From NCBI GenBank assembly GCA_900142905.1, contig FSRV01000003.1:740683-804682 (forward strand): DNA of 64,000 nucleotides, in the 5' to 3' direction. The notes below the pieces were generated by a model. The model was given only the letters and a program-made list of their open reading frames with translations, did not search any database and was not told the origin of the DNA. Below are positions 53,710-62,903 of this stretch, one piece after another. Position numbers and translations under genes: made by a program. Position 1 is the stretch's first letter. Every line of letters starts with the position of its first letter. This DNA is from Burkholderia sp. GAS332. GTDB taxonomy: Bacteria; Pseudomonadota; Gammaproteobacteria; Burkholderiales; Burkholderiaceae.

Positions 53710-54789
53710 CTAGAGCCGCGTCATGAGTCCGACCGATGCGCCGATCAGCGTGTGGCCGCCTGGATTCAGTCCGAGTGCGGCAATGTTGGCCGGATCGTAG
53801 CGGTAGGTGCCGGAGAAGCCGTTGCGATCCAGCTCGGCGTAGAGTTCGGTTCGCTTTGAGAGGAAATACTCGGCGATTGCATAGCTCGTGAGCTTGTGGC
53901 CACCCGCACCTTCGACATTGCCGAGGTTGCCGGCGATATCGTCATAGAAAGCTGCGGTGACCTGGAACGTTGGTGTGAATACCCACACGACGCCACCGCC
54001 CGGAATCCTGTCGCGCCGCCTTGGCGCGCTTACGGCGCTTCCCGTGACGCTGAGGTCGTTATAGCTCAGATAGAGGCGCGCGCTTCCAAGCTGAAGCGTT
54101 CCGCCAGTCTGAAAGGTCTGCGCCCATTGCGTTGCGCTCGCGTTCCATGTCTTCTGATAGGAGGCGCCACCCAGCAACGGCCCCCACTGGTACATCGCCG
54201 AGCCAGCGAAGTTGGTGCCGGCACGCGTGTCGCCCGCGACACCACCTGGAGAATAGCTGGCTCCGAAGCGGAACCCGCCGACCTGCCCGATATACTTGAT
54301 CGTGTTGTTGAATCTCGAATCAAGCGTGAAGTAGTTCGTGCCGAACATGACGCCCGGCTCGATGGCGAGGGACTGGCCGTTCCCTCCGGTCGGGTCGAGG
54401 AGAATGCCGAGGTCTGTGTTTGCATTTAGTTGCCGACCGAACGTCAGACGGCCGAAATCCCCTGTCAGGCCAACAAAGGCCGCTTGCGAGAACAGCGTGC
54501 CCGGCGTTTTCAGCGCCCCCGTGCCGCTGCTGAAAGCCGTCTCGAGCTTGAATATGGCTTTGAGACCGCCGCCCAGGTCTTCCTTGCCGCTGAGCCCGAA
54601 CTGGTTGCCATTAATGATGGTGTTGTCAAAACCGACTGCACTTCCGCCCTTGAGGCCGTTCGTCCAGCGCATGCCGCCGCCGACGTCACCATATAGTGTT
54701 ACGCTCGACTGAGCATGCGACGTGTTCGAGAATAGGCTCAGCACTGCCGCCGACAGCGCGATTTTCAAACAGGGTGCAAATAGTTTCAC
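53710..54789 (-). CDS. Gram-negative trimeric porin, second porin-BON cassette
   Basis: Outer-membrane porin, 359 residues. The GTG at 54789 is used because GAGGAGAT lies just upstream; it gives the signal peptide KLFAPCLKIALSAAVLSLFS ending SHAQ. Seen: SSVTLYGDVGGGMRWTNGLK, GKEDLGGGLKAIFKLETAF, FGRLTFGRQLNANTDLGILL, EYFLSKRTELYAELDRNGFS and terminal VGLMTRL. Close paralogue of the porin at 48555 in inverted orientation. The last residue is Leu where other porins here end in Phe. Confidence 0.92.
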   Translation of the reverse strand: MKLFAPCLKIALSAAVLSLFSNTSHAQSSVTLYGDVGGGMRWTNGLKGGSAVGFDNTIINGNQFGLSGKEDLGGGLKAIFKLETAFSSGTGALKTPGTLFSQAAFVGLTGDFGRLTFGRQLNANTDLGILLDPTGGNGQSLAIEPGVMFGTNYFTLDSRFNNTIKYIGQVGGFRFGASYSPGGVAGDTRAGTNFAGSAMYQWGPLLGGASYQKTWNASATQWAQTFQTGGTLQLGSARLYLSYNDLSVTGSAVSAPRRRDRIPGGGVVWVFTPTFQVTAAFYDDIAGNLGNVEGAGGHKLTSYAIAEYFLSKRTELYAELDRNGFSGTYRYDPANIAALGLNPGGHTLIGASVGLMTRL

Positions 54790-54854
54790 CTGATCTCCTC
54801 TCATAATTAGTATCGCTAAGTAGATGCTGCTGCTGAAACGGGGGCGAAGCGCGA

Positions 54855-54873
54855 GGCTACGCTTTGCGTAGCC
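54855..54873. terminator. Hairpin upstream of the porin gene
   Basis: GGCTACGC (54855-54862) pairs with GCGTAGCC (54866-54873), loop TTT. It lies between the truncated gene ending at 54902 and the porin start, where it could end transcription of the former. Confidence 0.4.
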
Positions 54874-54901
54874 GGTCGCTAGCCGGCCACGCGAGGCGTG
54901 C

Positions 54902-55243
54902 TTATCCCAGGATCTCGATCAGTGAACTGATGTGTCCTCGACCGCCAATGCCATCGTCGCTGACCTCGACATACCAGGCGGTCCTGCTGCCGTCCTTGAT
55001 CTCGATTGCTGCGGCGAATTGATCACCCGCCTCCACCATGGGCACGGAATGCCATTGAGCGGCGCGCCAGTCCAAAGTCGGTTTGTTATGTGAGTAAAAC
55101 AGCTTGACCGTCGGGGCAGACGTATCGGTTCCGATTCGCGCCGTCACTTCCAGTTTTCCGGTCCGTACCTGACCTTGCACCTCGATCGTGGGAATGCGGC
55201 GCCCGAGAAACGTATGGGCAAGCCACATACGCCACGCTGACAG
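54902..55243 (-). pseudogene. C-terminal fragment of an unknown exported-hydrolase-like protein, cut by IS6
   Basis: 113 codons remain, starting at the IS6 left end with LSAWRMWLAHTFLGRRIPTI and ending AWYVEVSDDGIGGRGHISSL. The pattern of a helix, then a beta-rich domain ending TAWYVEVSD recalls the C-terminal part of PhoPQ-activated pathogenicity-related (PqaA) proteins, but this is only a resemblance. The upstream 5' part is missing. Confidence 0.45.
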
Positions 55244-56065
55244 GGGTTCCGTTGCAGTAAGGCGGTCCGCTATGATGTGCGGAACGACACGAACGACTGA
55301 AAGCTCGATGAAGACGTTGAATCCGGCGGTGGCCCGAGTGCTCAAACGCCTGCATTATCCGCTCGAGGTGATACCGACTTGCGTGCGCTGGTACGTGGCT
55401 TATCCGCTGAGCCCGCGGCACCTTGAAGACATGATGGCTGAGCGCGGCGTTTCGGTCGATCATTCGACTGTGCACCGCTGGGCCATCAAGCTGTTGCCGG
55501 TGCTGGAGAAAGCGTTTCGCCTCCGCAAGCGGCCGGTTGGCAAGAGCTGGCGGATGGACGAGACCTGCATCCGCGTCAAGGGGGAATGGCGAAATCTCTA
55601 CCGGGCCGTCGACAAGGACGGCAACACCGTCGACTTTCTGCTACGGGCCCATCGGGACAAGACTGCAGCCCGGCGTTATTATGAGAAATCGATCGCCCAG
55701 AATGGTGTGCCCGAGACGGTAACCATCGACAAAAGCGGCGCCAATCTCGCCGCGCTCGAAGCGATCAATGCTGAGCGTGAAACGTCCATCAAGATCCGCC
55801 AGTCGAAATATCTCAATAACCTCGTCGAACAGGACCATCGGGCGATCAAGCGACGCACGCGGCCCATGCTGGGGTTCAAGACTTTTCGCTGTGCCCGGAT
55901 CCTTCTGGCCGGCATTGAGGTTATGCGCATGATAGCGAAAGGACAGATGAAGTGTGCTCGCGGAACCGATCCGTCCGCTGCTGATCAATTCTACGACCTT
56001 GCAATATAAGCAGTACTTCGCATGTCGATCTCGGTCATCCCTCGGAACTTACAGCGACAAAGCCC
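55244..56065 (+). mobile_element. IS6-family insertion sequence (copy 2, different from copy 1)
   Basis: About 822 bp. Candidate ends: GGGTTCCGTTGCAGTAAG at the left and, reverse-complemented, GGGCTTTGTCGCTGTAAG at the right (13 of 18 match). No matching 8-bp flanks (GCTGACAG against GTTGTGGT). The left flank truncates a coding sequence. Confidence 0.75.
55308..56009 (+). CDS. IS6-family transposase
   Basis: DDE transposase of 233 residues from ATG 55308. Seen: YPLEVIPTCVRWYVAYPLSP, SWRMDETCIRVKGEWRNLYR with first Asp, VTIDKSGANLAALEAI with second Asp, NNLVEQDHRAIKRRTRPMLG with Glu, and the full C-terminus PSAADQFYDLA. Clearly a different IS6 lineage from the one at 42323. Appears intact. 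Confidence 0.92.
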   Translation: MKTLNPAVARVLKRLHYPLEVIPTCVRWYVAYPLSPRHLEDMMAERGVSVDHSTVHRWAIKLLPVLEKAFRLRKRPVGKSWRMDETCIRVKGEWRNLYRAVDKDGNTVDFLLRAHRDKTAARRYYEKSIAQNGVPETVTIDKSGANLAALEAINAERETSIKIRQSKYLNNLVEQDHRAIKRRTRPMLGFKTFRCARILLAGIEVMRMIAKGQMKCARGTDPSAADQFYDLAI

Positions 56066-56231
56066 GTTGTGGTGCTTTCGACTTCATGGGAATGCATGGT
56101 TGACTCCAGAAAGTTGGAAAGAAAGTTCCGGGCTAGGGAACTGCAGGGATTCCGTCAGGACTCGACCCGGATAGGAGTCCTGATAGAAACTGAAGGAGTC
56201 GGGTAGCTCGGGCACGCCGCTCCTGCTGTGC

Positions 56232-57064
56232 TTACGCCTTCATCTGGCGCATGGCGTCAGCCAGCATCCAGAGGTCGCGGTTAAGCTTCACGTTCTGGTC
56301 GATGCCGGTAAGGGGGCGTGTGGACATGGAACGGCCTGTGCGCGAACGTCCGTGCAGGCCTCCCTTGGTGAGGTTTTCCTGCACACGGTTAAAGACGGTC
56401 CAAAGGTCGTCGCGGCGATCCTCGAAGCGACGCGGCGCGAGCAACTGGCTGTCGGTGACAGGGGCCGGTGCCTGTGGGTCGGTCGGATCGTAGCGCAGCG
56501 CGAGTGCTGAGCGGGTGAACGCATGCTGTTCGTCCCCTCGAGTGTAACGGCGTGCATACCTTCCTTCTGCTCGCGGATCAGGTCGAAGTCGTCGAACACG
56601 TCGAACGCGCCGTTGATAACGTTCTGGACGATGTTGCCCTTGTGCGGGACACGGATATCGGAGACGTTGTCGCCTGCCACCATGCCGTTCTGGCATACGA
56701 AGCGCAGCACGCCCGCGAGCATCTGGTAGCTACTGGTGCCGTCGTGCGAATTGGGCAAGATGATCTCATTGGCTTCGTCGCCGGTGATCTGGTCGGCGTG
56801 GCGAAGCCGCCTCATGTGTTTCGTGTACTCAAGGCGGTCGTCATGGCGTACGCGGGTCTGGCAGACCATGAAAGGCTGGAAGCCTTCGTTGCGCAGGCCG
56901 CGCAGCACGTCGATGGTCGGAATGTAGGTGTAGCGCTCGGAGCGGCTTTCGTGCTTGCCGTCCGCGAAGATGGACGGGGCAACGCGGCGGATCTGGTCGT
57001 CCGACAGGGGCGAGTCGGCGCGAAGAATCGGGGAGCCGTAACGGAAAGAGGAAGCGAATTGCAT
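56232..57064 (-). pseudogene. DUF932 (plasmid/phage-type) protein, frameshifted
   Basis: Begins MQFASSFRYGSPILRADSPL after a GGAG site and contains DUF932 blocks (YIPTIDVLRGLRNEGFQPFM, EIILPNSHDGTSSYQMLAGV, FVCQNGMVAGDNVSDIRVPH). The frame breaks at a GGGG run near 56533; with one more G the protein continues DEQHAFTRSALALRYDPTDP and ends LWMLADAMRQMKA. Full length would be about 278 residues, normal for the family. DUF932 proteins are common on conjugative plasmids and ICEs; function not established. Confidence 0.78.
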
Positions 57065-57460
57065 GGCAATCTCCACAAGAAAAACGTTGAACGGTGTTGC
57101 GCTGACCGGGATGAGCCGCCGCGCGGCGAGCGAGAATGTGGAGGCCGCATGCGGCCTTCACCTAGACGGTTCTTGAGAGGTTTTGCGTCAGGGGTTGAAG
57201 CCCATCAGGGTCGAGACGCGGAGCGCAGCTTGACGCGAAGCGCGAAAACCCGGCCCGCTGTGTGAGCGGAGGGAGACGCCCCGCCGGCAGCCAGTTACGT
57301 GACATTGCAATCGAGTGGGTACAACCGGCGAGCCCATCGCTCATCCTCCGCGTCATCGCCCGCGCCCCAGTCGACTTACCATTCTGGCAATCGGAATGCG
57401 CTAACATGTCTGTCACCGCCGGACGGCAAATCGGTTAGAACAACCGGAAAGGGAATCAAG
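57065..57460. other. Intergenic region with a near-perfect 24-bp palindrome
   Basis: Separates two divergent plasmid-type genes. No coding sequence supported. The palindrome at 57138-57161 (separate entry) is the only clear structure. It is followed by GC-rich DNA with short inverted repeats. Confidence 0.4.
57138..57161. promoter_or_regulatory. 24-bp palindrome, candidate operator
   Basis: GTGGAGGCCGCA is followed directly by TGCGGCCTTCAC, complementary at 11 of 12 positions. It lies about 75 bp upstream of the DUF932 gene start between divergent genes. Confidence 0.4.
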
Positions 57461-58438
57461 ATGCGGTCCGCACTGGACCGCGAGGGGAATGTCTGGTCAG
57501 TCGAAGCGCTACAGGCTCGTCACGACGAGCAACGGGAGACTCCTGATCTTGTTTGTGATCACCCGCCGTGTGGATGCGCAGTGCGCTTTGTGCATCGATA
57601 CCAGCAGAACCGGTCCAACCGGATCGAGCCAATCGACGTACCGGCCTATATTGGGCTCACAAGTGACTCCGAACATGTCGCCGGATGCCGGTATGACGCA
57701 CCGTGCAGGTTGACGGCCATTGTCGCGGACTCCGATCCGGATTTCATCAAGACACTCGAGACCGGAAAACGCGAGTTGCGCCTGCTGGTCCTGCACAACG
57801 GTCTGCGTGGGAAGGGGCTTTCCGGCACAAGGCTGACAGGAACGGGCACGGCCACTGGAACGTCGGGCGGGAACACTACGATCGATGTCACCCAGTCCGA
57901 AAAGAAGTTCTCCAGCTATCTGCGCACGACGGCGGATCTCGTTGCATTGGGTGCGCTTTGTGAATCGGATGCGTTCCTGGCATCGGAACTGGTCCGGCGT
58001 TTCGGTACCCGGCGTATTGCCTGGAAGGAATTTTACTTTGAGCGGGAACGCTATGACGACGCCTGGGAGCTTGTGAGAGCGGGCGGGTCAAATGCATTCC
58101 CGATTGCACCGGCGGGCACCGTGCACACCCACCACATACCGTCGCCGGGCGGAAAGTATGGAAGCAGCTTTCTGAATTGCCACGCGCTATACCGCACAAC
58201 CGGCGATCCCGACCGTGTGGAAACGTTTGAAGCCAGCATTGCTCATGAAGACGGGAAATGGCTTGCTGACTTTCCGGCGGGCACGGATATCGTCATGTCC
58301 GGTATCTGGCGACTGCTGGACCGGGTCGAGAAGGAGGGGAAGGACCCACGCAATCCTTCCAGGATCGTCACATACGTGACGCACAAGTTGATGCTTCAAC
58401 CAAAATTCCGGCGCCAGGTTATCGGCGCTGGGGTGTAG
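57461..58438 (+). CDS. Plasmid/ICE-type hypothetical protein with N-terminal Cys/His cluster
   Basis: 325 residues from ATG 57461, preceded by AAAGGGAATCAAG; the longer frame from 57299 is not used. Seen: an N-terminal cluster CDHPPCGCAVRFVHRYQ and then HVAGCRYDAPC, which together could bind zinc, followed by LVLHNGLRGKGLSG and a Thr/Gly-rich linker, then an alpha/beta C-terminal domain (YLRTTADLVALGALCESDAF; ERERYDDAWELV). Not recognised as a named family. Divergent from the DUF932 gene, with which it may have travelled. Confidence 0.65.
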   Translation: MRSALDREGNVWSVEALQARHDEQRETPDLVCDHPPCGCAVRFVHRYQQNRSNRIEPIDVPAYIGLTSDSEHVAGCRYDAPCRLTAIVADSDPDFIKTLETGKRELRLLVLHNGLRGKGLSGTRLTGTGTATGTSGGNTTIDVTQSEKKFSSYLRTTADLVALGALCESDAFLASELVRRFGTRRIAWKEFYFERERYDDAWELVRAGGSNAFPIAPAGTVHTHHIPSPGGKYGSSFLNCHALYRTTGDPDRVETFEASIAHEDGKWLADFPAGTDIVMSGIWRLLDRVEKEGKDPRNPSRIVTYVTHKLMLQPKFRRQVIGAGV

Positions 58439-58599
58439 TGATCGAAAAAATAAAAATTGTCAGCGGGAAATAAAAAGTGTCACGGATTTGGCGATCACCC
58501 TACTATTTGGGACGATCGAGTTCTGCCGGAGTTGCCGGGGTGGTGGCATGCAGTTGTTCGCAATGGGGTCTCGAGGTGCTGGCGAAGGTTTGACGTGCA

Positions 58600-58784
58600 G
58601 GGCCGGCGACTACGGGCGCATTATCCGGACGCTTAAAGAGCAATGCGTGCATCGGCATCGATTCGAGACGCTGCAACACGCCAGCCGTGTGATTACCGAC
58701 TGGATTCAGTTTTACAACCATCGATGGCCCCACCAGCCGCTGAAGATGAAAACACCGGCTGAGGCATTCGCTTTAGCTGCTTAA
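58600..58784 (+). pseudogene. IS3-family transposase C-terminal remnant
   Basis: IIRTLKEQCVHRHRFETLQH, then ITDWIQFYNHRWPHQPLKMK and TPAEAFALAA are the classical end of an IS3-type OrfB. The rest of the transposase is missing. Nearby repeated TGTCA motifs at 58459-58484 may be the end of another element. Confidence 0.7.
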
Positions 58785-58986
58785 CCTGTGCAGGTTTGGC
58801 TGGGTCAATACACAGGAACCTACGCGGGCGGCGAGTTCTGGCCGACTTTGGGAAAAACTAGCAATAAAGCAACCTATGGCTACCCCAAACTTTATTGTCC
58901 GCTCGTGGCACTGGAGCGCTTGCTGTCAGCTCCAATGCGTCGCTCACGAACGTCTGGCTGGAGCAACCAAAAAGCGATGCCGACAT

Positions 58987-60957
58987 TTACCCGCCGCTCA
59001 AGGCTGAAGTGGGCACGACCGGGACCACAACGCTGGACGGATGTGTAGCGTCGCTATAGATCGTTAGCACGCCAGCGAGCGAATTGAGCAGTGTCGGAAT
59101 CGGCGGGATGCCTTGAGGCAAGTCGCTGGCACCAACGGCCACGCGCAGGCTATGACCTTGAGCAATCATCGCACTGGTCGGGAATATCTCCACCGGTACC
59201 ATCACGGCGTTGCCGCTACCTACGGCTTGCACCGATGCTTGGGTGTAGGGATGCCAGGGCTGAATCATCAGCCCGTTCATGTAGCGAGAACGGGTGGTGT
59301 CTACCGCGCGCAGCGAGGCGGTCTGGGTGCCGTTGGTCAACGGCGTGGCGTTGCCGTTGCTGTCGACGTCGTCAACCCTTACAGATAGGGCGGCGTCGCT
59401 GGCCGTGGTCGAAATCCACACATCCGCCTCGATCGGACCATTGATATAGGTGTCACTGGTCATCGGCGACGTCTGGTATTTCACGTCGGTCTGCTCCGCC
59501 AGGTCATCGTTGGTTTGACAGGGCAGGGGAATCACCCCGGTGATCCCGGCCGTCCACTGAGACAGGCTAATGGAGCAGAGACCATTGAGCGGCTCCTGCA
59601 CAACTTTGTTGGATGCCTCGCCAGCCGTCGATGCGGTGGACGACAGGCTGCGATCACCGTGTAGGAGCAATTTCTCGGCCTGGACCTGGGGATTGGGCCA
59701 GTCGGTTGCGGTGACGAAATGATTGTAGCCGTAGACGTACTGGGTGACGTTGGGAAGCTGGTCTGCGCCTACGTCCATGCCCTTGACGTACTGGTCGAAC
59801 CACTGGAGTTCGATATGGTCGAGCACGGGCACACCGTCTGCCGGCAGGTCGGCTTGGCCGGAAGTCGCCTGGATATGGGTCCAGGGACCGATCAATAGCT
59901 TGGCTGGAACGTGAGTTTTGAGCTCTTCGTAACTGATCGGCTCACTACGCTGGAAAATGTCGTGCAAGCCGCCGACGATGAAGGTTGGCACGGCGATCTT
60001 GCCGTCGTTCTCCAACGGTGATCGTATCGCCCAGAAGTTGCCGTCCTCGGCTGTTGAGGGATCGCCGCTCAAACCTTGCAGAAGGAGCGGCACCTGGAAA
60101 TCCGTCACCGCGCCTTCGATATGATCGAGAATGGCCGTAGCGCCCAGAGCAGGATTGGTCAGTGCGATCGGATCCATCAGGCTCAGGGCCGACACCGCGC
60201 TCAGCCAGATCGGTACGAAGGTGGTATTCATCTGTCCGCCCGTGAAGACGATGTCGCGGTAACCATCCCCGATCGGCGCGATCGGGAAGGCAGCCTTCAC
60301 GGCGGGATGATCCTGCGCGGCAGTGATGATGGCGGCAATGGCAAGGTAAGAAGTGCCCCACAGGCCAATGCTGCCGTTACACCAGGACTGGTGGGTTACC
60401 CAATTCTCGACGTTGGCGTAGTCGGACTGCTCGGTGGTGCCGAAAGCATCCCAGGAGCCCGTGGATTGACCCGTGCCGCGTACGTCCACGACGACGGTCG
60501 CATAACCGTGTTCGATGATGTATGGGTCAGCGCCATGAAACAGCCCGGTATATTGATCGACTTCGGCGTTATAGGCGGTCTCGACCAACACCGTCGGAAA
60601 GTTGCCCGGTATGGCATTGCCGTTGCTGTCGGCCGGCAGGGTCACGAAGGCCGCAAGCTGCGTGCCGTCGGGCATGGTGATGTACTGAGTATTCTCTGTC
60701 ACCGTGTTGGGATACAGCACGGGTGGGTTGTAGTCGACCCATTTGGCGCCGCTGTTGCTTTTGATCGAAGTACCCGGTTGGCTGGTCAAAGCGCGGGTAC
60801 CCAAGGTTGTCCAAGTCGTGCTTCCTGAGGCAGATGTGCCGTTGGAAGGAGCGGTGCTGTTCCCGCTGTTCCCGCAGCCGGTTAGCAGGATCGCAAGCAC
60901 CAGAGTCTGGCCAACAGAAAACCACAGCCGGTGAAGCGGCGTCTTTTTCGTTTTCAA
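58987..60957 (-). CDS. CocE/NonD-family hydrolase, predicted lipoprotein
   Basis: Alpha/beta-hydrolase of the X-Pro dipeptidyl-peptidase/cocaine-esterase class, 656 residues. Seen: signal peptide with lipobox LLTGC (Cys28), a Ser/Thr/Gly-rich linker, YITMPDGTQLAAFVTLPADS, ATVVVDVRGTGQSTGSWDAF, nucleophile Ser in GLWGTSYLAIAA, Asp in VGGLHDIFQRS and His in IGPWTHIQA, then a beta-jelly-roll C-terminal domain (SPMTSDTYINGPIEADVWIS). It likely hydrolyses an ester or amide at the cell envelope. It is flanked by IS scraps on both sides, suggesting it was carried in with them. Confidence 0.87.
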   Translation of the reverse strand: MKTKKTPLHRLWFSVGQTLVLAILLTGCGNSGNSTAPSNGTSASGSTTWTTLGTRALTSQPGTSIKSNSGAKWVDYNPPVLYPNTVTENTQYITMPDGTQLAAFVTLPADSNGNAIPGNFPTVLVETAYNAEVDQYTGLFHGADPYIIEHGYATVVVDVRGTGQSTGSWDAFGTTEQSDYANVENWVTHQSWCNGSIGLWGTSYLAIAAIITAAQDHPAVKAAFPIAPIGDGYRDIVFTGGQMNTTFVPIWLSAVSALSLMDPIALTNPALGATAILDHIEGAVTDFQVPLLLQGLSGDPSTAEDGNFWAIRSPLENDGKIAVPTFIVGGLHDIFQRSEPISYEELKTHVPAKLLIGPWTHIQATSGQADLPADGVPVLDHIELQWFDQYVKGMDVGADQLPNVTQYVYGYNHFVTATDWPNPQVQAEKLLLHGDRSLSSTASTAGEASNKVVQEPLNGLCSISLSQWTAGITGVIPLPCQTNDDLAEQTDVKYQTSPMTSDTYINGPIEADVWISTTASDAALSVRVDDVDSNGNATPLTNGTQTASLRAVDTTRSRYMNGLMIQPWHPYTQASVQAVGSGNAVMVPVEIFPTSAMIAQGHSLRVAVGASDLPQGIPPIPTLLNSLAGVLTIYSDATHPSSVVVPVVPTSALSGG

Positions 60958-61295
60958 GAGTATCTCCCCCTACTGACTATATTTTTATTGGGAACGAAGA
61001 TTATTCAAACGATTCCCCTCAATACATTGGTCGCAGCGACATTAGCAAATCAACGTATTAAATCAACGTTCGTTTAACTGTTAATCGATATGCGGCCGGT
61101 ACTACCACATCCATTTCCGCTCTTCACGCACTGCTTCAGGTAGATGCATCATCCGCGCGGCGAAGTCGCAACGTTTGGTCTTCAGCTAACAGTCTTGAGC
61201 GACCGCTATTCGGCAGCGGAGTTCGAGTTTTAAAGGTCCGGAGTTGGCTGGCAAGTGATCGTTGAGTGTCACAGCTGAACGATTGCGGACACTCA
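60958..61295. other. Intergenic AT-rich region
   Basis: No gene supported. It is clearly more AT-rich than its flanks and carries two direct copies of AAATCAACGT (61047-61056 and 61060-61069), possibly part of the hydrolase gene's promoter region. Confidence 0.4.
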
Positions 61296-61687
61296 TCAGG
61301 TGTTTGAGCGAAAGGCAGGGTGGGGATGGGACGAGTTGTACGCCCGCACACCGGTTATGCCAATCGCAACCCTGACGGACTTGCCCACCCGGCTCAACAT
61401 TCCTACCAGTGTGTCGATAGTGAATTTCCGACCTTCCTGCTCAGCACATCCAATACGCGCGGGCGCGAAACCATCAGGATCTGAGCGGCGTCCGCCTGTT
61501 TCAGATGATTTTTCGCGATCCAGGTCGATAACTCAGCCATCAGCTGCTCTTTCAAGCGCCGCGTGTCGTTGATCTGCTTTTGAGAGGCATCGAACAGGAG
61601 CTTAGCTCCCGCCGGGGGGGAGCCAAGCTCCAGAAACAGGTTGGCTCCTCGCTTCGTCACATGACGAATTTCAGTGTCAACCTTCAT
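61296..61687 (-). pseudogene. XRE/HigA-type antitoxin, frameshifted
   Basis: Starts MKVDTEIRHVTKRGANLFLE after GGAGG and contains a helix-turn-helix (HLKQADAAQILMVSRPRVLD). The frame stops at 61403, but adding one A in the GGAAATTC run at about 61423-61430 continues it as TIDTLVGMLSRVGKSVRVAI, typical of this antitoxin group. The expected toxin lies immediately upstream and is truncated. Confidence 0.65.
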
Positions 61688-61808
61688 TTTTGATCCTCCG
61701 CGCGTTTGCAACGGCGCGATAACGAATGATGGCAATGTCGATGTCATGCTTTATCTTCGCCTGGGACTCCTTTTTAAAGCAATGGACGATGTAGAGAGCT
61801 TCCTCAGG
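61677..61808 (-). pseudogene. Toxin of HigB/Gp49 type, C-terminal remnant
   Basis: EEALYIVHCFKKESQAKIKH and DIDIAIIRYRAV match the end of phage-Gp49/HigB-like toxins. It overlaps the antitoxin start by about 11 bases, as in intact modules. The 5' half is gone, replaced by the duplicated MHS segment. Confidence 0.6.
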
Positions 61809-61840
61809 CTATGGCGACATAGAACACCCGGAAGGAAAGA

Positions 61841-62406
61841 GTCGAGGCAAGCACCGCGCCAGTCGTGGCGCCGAGCAACGCTGACGCGCCCTGGCTTGCA
61901 CCCTGCCAGCTCACATAAAAACAGCGCCGGCGCAGCGATGCTGATTCAAGCAGGAAAGTCAACGCGACGCTGATCTCGCCGCCCGCCGACAGTCCCTGCA
62001 ACAGACGCCCTGCGACCAGAAGAATGGGAGCAGCGATGCCGATCTGTGCGTAGGTCGGTATGAGGCCGATCAACGCAGTACCGGCCGCCATCAGACCGAT
62101 TGTGAGCGTCAGTGCCGCCTTGCGTCCGCGGTGATCCGCGTGCAGGCCGATCAGCACTGCGCCGAACGGACGGATGGCGAAGCCCGCACCGAACGTGGCG
62201 AGCGAAAGCAGGAGCGATGCGGTGGGCGAAGCGTCGGGAAAGAACAGCTTGCCGATGATCGCCGAGAAGAAGTTATAGACCGTGAATCCGTAGACATCGA
62301 GCGTGTTTCCGAGCGAGGTTGCGACCATCGCGCGGTAGCTCGAACGCTTTGGTGCGACGGGATGCACTTGCGCCAGCGCTGCTTTCGTGAATTCGAACGA
62401 AGACAT
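61841..62406 (-). pseudogene. MHS transporter N-terminal fragment (duplicate of 51613-52908)
   Basis: Encodes the first 188 or so residues of an MHS carrier (ATSLGNTLDVYGFTVYNFFS, LIGLHADHRGRKAALTLTIG, GRLLQGLSAGGEISVALTFL) closely similar to the intact carrier at 52908. The coding sequence breaks at 61841, where the broken toxin-antitoxin module begins. A Tyr-Asp to Tyr-Gly change in the first helix removes an Asp conserved in the family. Confidence 0.8.
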
Positions 62407-62610
62407 ATTGACCAGTGCTCGATAAGGGAAACTGCGGTTTCCGACAGCGCGACGTGATACAAGCGGACGGACGCGTTACACTGCCGGTAGGTACAGCGAT
62501 CTTAGGTAGAAAAAAACGCACCGCGAATCACTTGTTCTTATGGTTATAACAGGCGATACCCGTGGGGCACAGAGGCGCGCAACGAGGAAGGGCAATAGGG
62601 TCACGACTTT
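61841..62610 (-). repeat. Duplicated segment B (partner of 52342-53113)
   Basis: Shares the 5' half of the MHS gene and the following noncoding sequence, including GATCTTAGG(T/C)AGAAAAAA and TTCTTATGGTTATAAC. Beyond 62610 there is no further similarity to the other copy. Confidence 0.8.
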
Positions 62611-62903
62611 GCAAGTCTGCGATCGGTCGCACGCGACCCGCAACACCGGTACGGACGATTGCCATTCATCCAGGTTCATAACACGTTCTTTTAGATCCAC
62701 GAACTGGACTATAGATCGATCATCCTATTGAGTTGACGGGCCCGTATTCCAGGCGGCTGGTGAAGAACTGAATTTGAGTGGCAAGCGGGCTGGCCCAATC
62801 TACCCCTTGCGAATTTGGAGCCTCGACTCGTGATCGCGGCGCTCCTGAATCTTTGAAGCCGGGCATGATGTTCGTCCGGGGCTCGATGTAGCGATGGGTC
62901 GCC

